A DNA stretch of 16,466 nt, from positions 1 through 16,466 of the forward strand of contig CAJVPJ010000799.1 in NCBI GenBank assembly GCA_910592205.1, written 5' to 3'. Below the pieces are notes generated by a model, which ran no database searches, had not been told where the DNA came from, and was given only the letters and a program-made list of their open reading frames with translations. Below, one piece after another: positions 8,663-16,466 of this stretch. A program made the translations under genes and the position numbers. This DNA comes from Paraglomus occultum (lineage: Eukaryota; Glomeromycota; Glomeromycetes; Paraglomerales; Paraglomeraceae). Within the stretch, counting starts at the first letter, position 1. Each line of letters starts with the position of its first letter.

Positions 8663-9316
8663 AGACTTATTCATATCCCACACCATAAGCTTTGTTTGTC
8701 GTATAACTTTAAATTTCGCTTCTTCATCGATGAAGTTTTATTTTTTAAAAATCTAAGTATTGTGTCGAAATTTCTTCACACTACTATAATTGTTTATATT
8801 GTATAAAGACATGTGGGATTATCTATATTGGTTGGGACTTTTTTGCTGTAATTTATAAAAATAAGGTATAGCGTTTTTAGCGTAAATCATATGAACAACT
8901 TTTTTTTTCTTTTTCTTCTCTTTTATCACAATGAAAAAGTACTTTAATAAAAATTTTAATATCGCGCGATAAATCTGACGTTATTAAGTGTTACTAATTG
9001 TTCGCATTGAATGCAGCGCACGGCTCATACTAATGTTTTTACGTCTCGATTAGATCAGAGCACAACAATCGCTCGCATTGACTGATTGTCAAGTATTAAA
9101 ACATTCTTATGACAAATACATTATTGTCACACTTATTACGTAATTATTCATTTGAATTGCTTCTATTGTAGGAGAGTTAACTCCTGTTGAAGATCGGGAG
9201 CGATAAAGTCCACATCTACAAAGGATGTGTTGCGAAGCAAAAAGCGGAAAGTCGAGATACGCGCATACAGATGAAAAATGTATCTCACAGGAAAGCAAGC
9301 CTGTGTCGATAACGAA

Positions 9317-9387
9317 GGGGACTACCGGAGTCGAACCGGTGACCTATTGATCTGCAGTCAATTGCTCTACCACTGAGCTAAATCCCC
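9317..9387 (-). tRNA. tRNA-Cys (anticodon GCA)
   Basis: The minus strand folds as a complete 71-nt cloverleaf. The acceptor GGGGATT pairs with AGTCCCC (one G-U pair), the D stem GCTC/GAGC closes an AGTGGTA loop, and the anticodon arm ATTGA-CTGCAGA-TCAAT shows anticodon GCA. The variable loop is 5 nt, and the T arm ACCGG/CCGGT carries the TTCGACT loop. The B box is GGTTCGACTCC. There is no encoded CCA and no intron, as expected for a eukaryotic nuclear gene. A T-rich Pol III stop is not immediate; the first T5 on the minus strand is about 40 nt downstream, near 9274-9278. Confidence 0.95.
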
Positions 9388-10330
9388 TCGCACTTTATAC
9401 TTGTTCAATATGTTATTTATTAAATAAAGTCTTAATTCTCTACCAAATAACGTATAGACTCCAAACAGACAAACAAACGCTTCCCCGGTTGTGTACTCCA
9501 AAAAGTTACAATTATTCTTGAATTGAGATTGTCTCACCTTAGTTATCACTCCCCATTGACCTTACCGACTGCACAATCACACTCAACTTCAATAGGGCTG
9601 AACACAAGTTACTAGTCTAATAATGGACATATCAAACTGAGCACGACATTCATTCACAAACATTTGATGTTGGCTGGTGTTATCATTATGACATAGCTTT
9701 CTGTTAAAGTATCATCCTGTAGAACAATGCGAGATTGTTTGCAATGAATGTGGCTGCGATGACTATCTATGGGCCGGCTTTAAGAGCTTTATTTGTGTTA
9801 CGAAGACTAATGCGGAATCGAATGACAGACCCTATTAGAGGTTAAGCAATAGAGCACATTTATTCTGATTGTTTGGTATATGGATCTTCTTAATGCAGGC
9901 ATGTCGGGAATGCAGAAGATATCAGGCACGACTTTTTCTTACAAAAATCATTCTATTAAGCTTGTTCATTTACATAACGATATTTGCTTTCATGAAACTT
10001 TTTAATAATAATAATAAGCTGATTAGCCATTTCAACGAAAGCCATGCGAATGGATGCATATTGAGCAAACCTTGAACACACCAACCAACAGAGAGAGGGT
10101 TAAGAACAAATGACCCCAATTTCTATGTAATCTCTCTTCTGTGTAAAGGGGCCAGATATCTGGTCCATAGAACATGGAAAACTACAAAGTTGAATGATAC
10201 AAGTAATCAAGCATTTTGTTCAGATGTTTACATACAATGGTTCAAATACAGACTGTCAGATTGGTATTATCTGCCTTTGAAAGAATAATTATAACAGAGC
10301 AATTTTATGAGATGTAATAATAATTTGGTG

Positions 10331-10354
10331 AATATTTATCACGTGATAAATATT
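10331..10354. promoter_or_regulatory. Perfect 24-nt palindrome centred on CACGTG
   Basis: The arm AATATTTATCAC is followed by its exact reverse complement, with no spacer. The CACGTG at the centre (10340-10345) is the E-box bound by bHLH factors such as the Pho4/Cbf1 class in fungi. No gene lies immediately beside it. It could equally be a cruciform-forming or mobile-element sequence. Confidence 0.5.
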
Positions 10355-10966
10355 ATATTAAGTACAAAAATTCTTTCTTCGCGTTATTATTATCAGTTAA
10401 CGTATCAGCCACTTTTCGGATGAAACATTCCCTCATTGAAAAAAATAGATGACTGTTACTCTACAACACATTATTATCGGTCATGCACAGCCCTACTGAC
10501 GTATCGGCCATCTACGTATTTTGCTCCTACGTCATTTAGGAAAAGCCTGTTAGGTCCCTCTTAATGCATATTCGTCCAAGACGTTGCTTTCCAGATACTA
10601 TTGACTGTACATTTTTTCTCTCTGACATGCTGATTTTTACTTATGATACACACAGCAAAACTAATTACTTTTCAGGATTGTTTGAATTCATCATCGACGA
10701 GTATTTAACCATTCAACTGCCATCTGTTCATATTTTCTACTCCAATTCCAATGACCGCTGATTTCTTATTTTCCTCGACCGCGAGGCGCGCACAACAAAT
10801 ACTACGATTGATCGCTTCCACAGCCTTGAAATAGGTGTAATCCAAGCGCCGTCTATATGTTAATGAAATCATTATTTAAGAGTGAGGTCTGCATCGCAGG
10901 TTAGCAAACTGTGGGCACTTACGATAAGATTTTTCTGTACAAAGAGGTCGAATATTTATCAATGAT

Positions 10967-11005
10967 ATTTAAAAAAAAAAAAAGAGAGAAAGAGAAAGAG
11001 AAAGA
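10967..11005. repeat. Poly(A) followed by an AGAGAA-type purine tract
   Basis: A run of A is followed by repeated AGAGAA/AGAAAG units on the plus strand, a simple-sequence purine tract. It sits about 16 nt after AATATTTATCA (10951-10961), which matches one arm of the palindrome at 10331-10354. Confidence 0.8.
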
Positions 11006-12006
11006 TCTCCACACATCGATACGTCAGGACTTCACCATTGTCTACAATAATAGTTATGTTAACCGTGTATAGTTCTTTGTTAGATACTCTGACAAACTAC
11101 ATACTTTTGTTCTTTCAGCTGAAATGCACCATCAAAATTTCCGTAAATTCCAAAAAGCTAAATCGGTCAATATGCAAGCAACATCGTTCGCAGTTACTGC
11201 TTTTGAGACATATTCAAAATATTTTATGCTGAACAGGTTGTGATAACTCAAAACAAGAAACGGGAGGGAAATTCAACTTTAAATTTTAAACATTTCAGAC
11301 ACCAAATTGTAGAAAACATCTGAAAGCTTATTTACGAAGCAAGACAGACAAACGGACGCTAAAAGCCGCAAAATAGATACAAAGACGAATCAATTATGGA
11401 AATAGATTGTTTTGTTGACCTTGCACTAGCAGCATCATTACCGGTTTGGTTAACTCGATGTGAGAGCAAAGGGCAGCAAGCATAAATGAACAATCAAATG
11501 TGGACAATACAACGTGATCATCGATCAAAGAAAGGCTCACAAAGATCAATTGTGGTTTAAGTGGTACCGTATACAGGTCTGCCTATGTGATATTGTTATA
11601 ATCATTGTTATGTTCTTCTTCTTTTGTATCCAATTTGAGCAGCGACATCCCAAGCATGATACATTAATATTCGGGTATTGTCTGAATGTGATGTATATTA
11701 TATTATGGAGGAGTAAAATTAAATCATGTGAAAAATGTAACAATCACACTTGCGAATTAATTTCCGCTTAGATTTTCAATTATGAAAATAGGGTTTTAGT
11801 CGATGCAACCGACTCAACCATATTTTACTCTTTTGAATCAGAAGACTTGAAGAGACTAACGGAAAGATAACATGTAATGTTGTATAGTAGAGAACGTAAC
11901 ATGAGGATCCCATTATTTGCATAAGAATAATGTTTTCGACAAATTTAGTTTGTGTTTGAATTGGGAGTACTACTCTTACGACTATATCTTGTATGTAGTA
12001 TATATA

Positions 12007-12050
12007 ATTATTTGACACATTCATTATTATTATTTGACACATTCATTATT
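12007..12050. repeat. 22-bp tandem duplication, two identical copies
   Basis: The unit beginning ATTATTTGACAC and ending ATTCATTATT occurs at 12007-12028 and again, without a mismatch, at 12029-12050. Perfect identity in AT-rich non-coding DNA suggests a recent slippage or repair duplication. Confidence 0.9.
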
Positions 12051-13139
12051 TAATATAACCTGTTTGTATGCTGTGATCCATATCGTCGGCATTTATTAAA
12101 ATTTGATTGGAACAATGGTGGAATTGGCTGTTACAAACTTCACCGATTTGGTCGTATGAGACAGAACAATAGCAAGAACAGACCCCCTCGGCCGCTTCCA
12201 TAGTATTGTGCGAACAATATAGCAAATGAATATGTGTGTCATAATAAAGCAGACAAGTGAACTAGATTCAGGGGATAATTGTGAACAAAGAACATATTAC
12301 ATGATGACTAAACGGTTTCTTTGTCGTCAGCGTAGATGTTTTATGATCCAAGTTGTCTGCTTGATATACATAAGTAGGTAAACAGCAACATGTATAGCCG
12401 ATAAGCGTAATTGTTCTACACATATTACAGTTATGAAATTAATATAACGTTTTTGGTAAGGGCATATTTTGTCGTTTTAGCCAAATATCGTTATATCGTG
12501 CCATCAGTTACAGACGCATTTCCTGTACATTCTTTAAGCATGCACCATCCCGAATATTTAGGCCATTCTTGTTCGCTGTTTATCGGTAAAAGTAAAATCT
12601 AATGGTTTCAAATAATATGATGACGTCGCCGACACCGTAAATTTGGCTAATACTTTTCCAAGTCAACGAGTTGGGTTGCGAACTTTATCCTTCCAATTAC
12701 AGCTTGTTGTTCTTAAGTAAGTTAATGAGCATAAATATTTTTACTCGAGAAATTTGTTTGATCAATATCAACAGCATCTGAACTAAACCAAATATAACCA
12801 AGGAACCATTTGTGAGCAAGTAAAAGTCTCAGTACATAGACTATCGTTTTTGCTGATTATCAAATCTGCTTTCAAATTTGTTATCATTATGTAAGATAAA
12901 TTTAAATACCCAATTTTTAATTTGTCGTATTAGCGGGATTCTGGGCTTGATTATGTGACTACGTCAATTAATATTAGATATTTCACCTTGATCTTTTCTA
13001 ATTCTCGATCGCGCTTTTGACTTTTGTTTTAGGGTTTTTATTATTTCTCTTGTTGCGTTTGTTTAATTTAGTGTCGAGCAGTAATACCAAAAGACATACG
13101 TATTCGGGTTTTCGCAGCAGCATTTCCTGAATCCTTTAT

Positions 13140-13146
13140 TATAAAA
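13140..13146 (+). promoter_or_regulatory. Possible TATA box of the ZMAT2 gene
   Basis: TATAAAA lies about 300 nt before the ATG at 13444, and no coding frame lies between them. A nearby dyad (CGGGTTTT at 13105-13112, AAAACCCG at 13143-13150) overlaps it. In such AT-rich DNA a match of this length is weak evidence. Confidence 0.3.
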
Positions 13147-13443
13147 CCCGCGAAAGTGGAAGTGTTTGCCTTACGAGACATGCTATACACTTTTGTAATT
13201 TTTAAAAACTAAATCAAAAGAAAGATAGCACGAAGATAATATAGCATAAAACATCTTACTATTACGGGAATTAACACGACAATTTCGCTGAAAAACCAAT
13301 TTATATGGAAGATCTCACAGTTGGCTAAAGGCTACGAATTATGGTAACGAATCATAGACAGACATCGTGTGACTATTGAGTGTAACTTAAGCATGTCAAG
13401 CATTTTAACAATTTCCGTGCTTACCGTTAATAAAGATTGACTA

Positions 13444-14498
13444 ATGTCTTCAGAAAAAAGTTCAAGAACAGGCGGTGTATATGGCGGCTCTACTTCGGTA
13501 AGTACTTCCTTTTTTTTTTAATCAGACTTAGCTTGTCAGCTTCTCCAACCTTTCTAATTCGTTACCAGGTGCTTTCGTTTTCTCATTAGACACTTGTGTT
13601 TTCTCCTTAGACACCACAATTTCGTAGAACATGGGATAGAGATGAGTACGCTGCTAAAGCCCGTGAACGGGCGAGACGTGAAGCACAAGCTGAATCCGAT
13701 GAAGAACGCAAGCGCAAAGGTCTCAAACCTAAACCTCGTGCTCCTTCTCCCGATTCTCAGCCGAAAGAGTTTCTCCGCGCACGGTCAGAAAAGGTTGTTT
13801 TAGATGCGAATCTGAACCGGACACAAGTCGTACAGAGCACAAGCATCACCTCAAGGCAGCCAGGATATTACTGTCAAGTTTGTGATTGTGTTGTTAAAGA
13901 CAGTGTAAACTATTTAGATCATATTAATGGAAAGAAACGTGAGTAATGGATATTTTGTACTAGAAATGGGCTTGCTCAAATTTCAAAGTTGTAACCGTAT
14001 TTCTTCGATTATAGATCAGAGAGCACTGGGTATGTCCATGAAAGTAGAACGGAGCACTATAGATCAAGTCAGATCCAAGTTGGCTAACTTGAAAGCCAAG
14101 AAAGAACAAGCCACTGAGACATACGGTAAGGGCGAATATGCGATTTCAGGTGTTGATGCATGATTTATGGCAGGTCTTTACTAATATGTTTATTTAAAGA
14201 CTTTGATGCCCGAATCGAGGAACTGCAAAGACAAGAAGAGGAAGAAAAGCGACGTAAACGGGAAAAGAAAAAGTCAAAGAAAAATGGGAACAAGAAAGAC
14301 AATAAAGATGAAAGCAATGTTGAGGATGAAGTTGATCCGGAAATGGCAGCGATGATGGGGTATGTATTAAATGCAACATAACGTTTCAAGTCGAGAATGG
14401 GGTTTATGGGGGACTAGTTTCTACTTTATGCTGTATCTTAATACATTTGTGATATGGTTCTATTTCGCAGTTTCTCCGGGTTTGGCAACAGGAAATAA
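13444..14498 (+). CDS. ZMAT2: ZMAT2/Snu23 zinc-finger protein of the U4/U6.U5 tri-snRNP (five exons)
   Basis: The exons are 13444-13497, 13611-13938, 14015-14125, 14200-14359 and 14471-14498, with GT-AG introns of 113, 76, 74 and 111 nt. The spliced frame gives 226 residues. Order: an N-terminal RRTWDRDEY motif (about 23-31); a charged, Pro-containing linker (about 49-71); a matrin-type C2H2 finger with Cys106, Cys109, His122 and His128 inside YYCQVCDCVVKDS...YLDHINGKKH; the highly conserved ALGMSMKVERST; a Lys/Glu-rich helical segment (about 165-205); and the terminal signature MMGFSGFG. The family acts in the nucleus as a tri-snRNP and spliceosomal B-complex component needed before activation. 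Human ZMAT2 is 199 residues; the extra length here is mainly in the N-terminal head and linker. The finger's last His is split across intron 2. All phases agree and no defect is seen. The call is by family motifs, and the exon borders are predicted from sequence alone. Confidence 0.93.
13577..13614 (+). promoter_or_regulatory. ZMAT2: Duplicated 3' splice site of ZMAT2 intron 1
   Basis: GTTTTCTCATTAGACAC (13577-13593) and GTTTTCTCCTTAGACAC (13598-13614) are tandem copies 21 nt apart, differing at one base. Both end in a polypyrimidine-TTAG acceptor. Using the downstream AG (13609-13610) keeps the protein frame. Using the upstream AG (13588-13589) adds 21 nt that contain an in-frame TAG, so that product would be truncated after about 24 residues. 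Confidence 0.7.
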
Positions 14499-14499
14499 A
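14494..14499 (+). terminator. ZMAT2: Possible poly(A) signal overlapping the ZMAT2 stop codon
   Basis: AATAAA spans the stop codon TAA (14496-14498). If used, cleavage would fall about 10-30 nt later and leave a very short 3' UTR. Fungal poly(A) signals are degenerate, so this may be coincidence. Confidence 0.3.
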
Positions 14500-14961
14500 G
14501 ATGTCTCAAATTAATCATAAAGTCTGTTAACATCGAGACTAACAGATGTAACAGAACTTGTTTACGATAACTCTTCTGGTTTTACTACTATCATAAATGT
14601 GAGTTTTGTACAGCACTTGTTTATTCGCAAATGCTCCAACCAGACTGACAACCTATTTTGACCTGTTTTGATTAACCCTTGTAACTGATCTACCATTAAT
14701 TATTCAAATAGTTAGCCAACACATACCAACTATTGCAATTATGGCTGCTACAAAAGTCTTGACTGTTTATGTTGTCTGATTCGATGCACTGGATCATATA
14801 ACAATGGTTCTGGTAGTGTCAGATCCAACGGGTAATAGTGATATAATCTTCCGTAATTTCCGCTCCGATCTGCGAAGGCTGCGGCATATGAAATCTTGTG
14901 ATACAAACGCAGCAACTGCGGAAAACGTCAAACGGCAAAAGAAGTGGACATAATAGGCAAT

Positions 14962-15092
14962 GGCAAGAACGGCAAGAAATCTGAACCTATTGTTAAATTA
15001 TTGCCGTAATATTACTTAATGTGCCCTAATTTCTTGCCGCCTGTGTTGTGTAATATTAATAATTTCCTTCATCTGGCGAATTTTCTTGCCGC
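14962..15092. repeat. CGGCAAGAAAT inverted-repeat cluster
   Basis: CGGCAAGAAAT (14970-14980) faces its exact reverse complement ATTTCTTGCCG (15029-15039). A further TTTCTTGCCG follows at 15082-15091 and a partial GGCAAGAA precedes at 14962-14969. This resembles the end or core of a small non-autonomous transposon, or a set of binding sites. No target-site duplication is evident. Confidence 0.6.
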
Positions 15093-15426
15093 TAGTACGA
15101 CCGCGAAAGAGTAGCTTAGACGATGGCAGAACATTATCTTCAGCTGAGACCTTCAAATTAGATCTTTAATCCTTGCAATTAGAATAGTTCTCTCTATATT
15201 CTAATAAACCGTGTTAAAACAATTCTTTTCGTTATTGTAGATTCTGCTCAAAAGATCAATCTCTATTACTATTGAGATACAAAACGTACTCTCCGAACGC
15301 GCGTCCTTCAGCTTATACTCGCCAAAGCCATCTTCCGTATCAGAATTATTATTTATTTTTTTGCGCAAGTTTAATAGTTTAGTTTCCTAACCAAATAGGC
15401 TAGTTAATCCCGCTAATAGAAATCAA

Positions 15427-15570
15427 AAAAAAAGGCTCAACAATAGGTTATGTTATTTTGACGCAATTTTTATTTTTGTCAAATTTAATAATTAATTTTT
15501 GCTTTGTCAAAGCCGTTTGTGTCAACTGTTTTTGGGAATACAAAAAAAGTTTTGTATGAAGCCTTTTTTT
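15427..15570. repeat. Possible short inverted-repeat element (AAAAAAAGGCT arms)
   Basis: AAAAAAAGGCT at 15427-15437 is matched by AGCCTTTTTTT at 15560-15570, enclosing a very AT-rich 122-nt interior. The arms are mostly homopolymer, so chance pairing is likely, and no target-site duplication is seen. Confidence 0.25.
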
Positions 15571-15796
15571 GGAGTTGGATACATGGTAAATATTTTCAAA
15601 GAATAAATATGTTGTGATAATTAAAGCAGAAATAATATTAATAAAGGATATTTCAATTATATTTGCAAATTGTCATTAAAATTTTTAACTTATCTGATAA
15701 AAGTTATTTCGAATGCGATGAAAACGGCGACGTTGACCTTCTTATTTGTGACATTTACAAAAAAACGTAAATTTATATCCTGCTCATTATTATCGC

Positions 15797-15960
15797 TCAA
15801 TTGTTGACACCAAACAGCTTTAGCAGTCATTGTAACTGTGCCTAATAAAGGACTCACCAATCAATTTCTGACATCGAAGCAGCTGTAGAGGTCCATCTTA
15901 ACTGTGCTTGATAGAGGAGATACACAATCAATTGTTAACCTCGTTCACGATAACTGTAAT
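15797..15960. repeat. Decayed tandem repeat, about 64-67 bp period, 2.5 copies
   Basis: Three units begin TCAATTGTTGAC (15797), TCAATTTCTGAC (15861) and TCAATTGTTAAC (15928). The first two continue with matching CAGC(T)...TAACTGTGC(C/T)T...A-rich...CA(C)CAA segments; the third is cut short after ATAACTGTAAT. The period changes from 64 to 67 nt, so small indels have accumulated since duplication. Confidence 0.6.
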
Positions 15961-16250
15961 AATTATTATCCTAATTTTACAAGCTAAGGAGCACATGTCA
16001 CTTTGGTGAAATAGTAAGGCTTTAGGCAAGGTGCAATTAAAAATTGGAGGCGTAGATTAATTAGACATTAAGTTATAGCATAAAATTGTTCGCGAAAAAT
16101 AAAATTAATATTGTTATATGCGTATGTTGTGTTTAGTCGGTGAGTAGGGAATTTGCAGCTTGTCTAAATACTGTCTTGTTAAATTACTCGCTTCAATTAT
16201 GCGTTAGCTAATGCTGAAGCGGCTAATGTTACGCACTTACCGGTAAAAAA

Positions 16251-16289
16251 GGAGAGGCAGTCATCTCGACAACAATCATTTCACCGACA
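16251..16289. repeat. CATTTCGCCGACA-type repeat block, diverged copy
   Basis: This 39-nt block starts GGAGAGGCAG and ends CATTTCACCGACA (16277-16289). It aligns without gaps to 16389-16427 with 33 of 39 identical positions. Several differences are C/T or G/A transitions within CG contexts, such as CACCGACA for CGCCGACA. Confidence 0.75.
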
Positions 16290-16388
16290 AACACTCAACA
16301 TTGTTTCAAAGTCTATCTTTTTTGGCAGTTAGTTGTCTGTGAAATGCATTAGGCAAAACGGTATGGGCCCGTCAGAAGGTATAATTAA

Positions 16389-16444
16389 GGGGAGGCATTC
16401 ATTTCGCCGACAATCATTTCGCCGACAGGTACATTTCACCGACA
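16389..16444. repeat. CATTTCGCCGACA iteron block near the window edge
   Basis: CATTTCGCCGACA occurs at 16400-16412 and 16415-16427, then CATTTCACCGACA at 16432-16444, at 15-17 nt spacing after GGGGAGGCAT. The regular spacing suggests binding sites or the subterminal repeats of a mobile element whose remainder lies beyond base 16466. Confidence 0.75.
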
Positions 16445-16466
16445 AAAACTACCAAAAAAGGATAAT

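Larger units (their letters stand above)
8055..9316. other. Intergenic region with homopolymer and short repeats, no gene recognised
   Basis: This is the 3' flank of the small gene, then AT-rich sequence. It holds a run of 22 T at 8292-8313 and a direct repeat, AAGTTTCAATTTTAACCCC, at 8585-8603 and 8644-8662 (59 nt apart, identical). A canonical AATAAA close after 8054 was not seen. The minus-strand frame at 9107-9298 looks like chance. Confidence 0.5.
9388..13139. other. Long intergenic region, no gene recognised
   Basis: About 3.7 kb of AT-rich sequence. All frames are short and lack recognisable domains; several begin with non-ATG codons. It contains a perfect 24-nt palindrome, a purine-rich AGAGAA tract and a 22-bp tandem duplication (listed separately). 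A 40-codon frame at about 9720-9842 has a protein-like composition, but there is no supporting evidence. No tRNA and no clear transposon ends were found. Confidence 0.5.
14499..16466. other. Intergenic region rich in small repeats, no gene recognised
   Basis: No frame with a recognisable domain, tRNA or splice-framed exon was found from the end of ZMAT2 to the window edge. The stretch is AT-rich and contains two inverted-repeat groups, a decayed tandem repeat of about 65 bp, and two blocks of CATTTCGCCGACA-type repeats, each listed separately. Confidence 0.5.

Noticed and set aside
9720-9842. 40-codon protein-like plus-strand frame (FAMNVAAMTIYGPALRALF) possibly flanked by TGTAG acceptor and GTTAAG donor
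   Set aside because: No recognisable family, no partner exons, and no ATG context; too short to call from sequence alone.
11776-12042. 88-codon ORF on the minus strand
   Set aside because: Runs through the 22-bp tandem duplication with AT-driven Ile/Tyr/Asn composition; no family signal.
14165-14389. Antisense ORFs across ZMAT2 exon 4, rich in Ser/Phe/Leu
   Set aside because: Mirror image of the Lys/Glu-rich sense exon; shadow frames.

Overview
The window looks like nuclear DNA of a eukaryote, most likely an early-diverging (Mucoromycota-type) fungus. It contains a five-exon protein gene with compact GT-AG introns (74-113 nt), a eukaryotic-type tRNA-Cys, and long AT-rich intergenic stretches full of small repeats and transposon debris. 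The kingdom and phylum are inferences from gene structure and repeat style; no marker in the window fixes the species.

Layout. (1) 1-1495: a decayed transposon-type gene of the DUF7869 family, readable across several frames. (2) 1587-3279: a tract of bacterial character, with strongly coiled-coil, Lys/Glu-rich reading frames. These stay open for long distances only if TGA is read as tryptophan. At least seven in-frame TGA codons fall at plausible Trp positions, while TAA and TAG are absent from the two longest stretches. That is the code of Mollicutes, and Mollicutes-related endobacteria are known to live inside many Mucoromycota hyphae. The tract is also broken by frameshifts, so it looks like a decayed endosymbiont insertion. 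(3) 3300-3710: paired transposon-end-like repeats and a short array of GTTCTGAAC palindromes. (4) 3772-4778: a possible small membrane protein on the minus strand and two weak ORFs. (5) 4779-7587: no gene recognised. (6) 7588-8054: a small, probably expressed gene of unknown family with a TATA box. (7) 9317-9387: tRNA-Cys(GCA), minus strand. (8) 9388-13443: mostly empty, with a perfect 24-nt palindrome around CACGTG and a 22-bp tandem duplication. (9) 13444-14498: a complete ZMAT2/Snu23 gene, encoding a U4/U6.U5 tri-snRNP zinc-finger protein. (10) 14499-16466: inverted and tandem repeats, ending in CATTTCGCCGACA iterons that run to the window edge.

The genes do not form a pathway. The two secure host genes (ZMAT2, tRNA-Cys) are unrelated housekeeping genes. 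The most interesting signal is the UGA=Trp tract lying between a dead transposon and transposon-end-like repeats.
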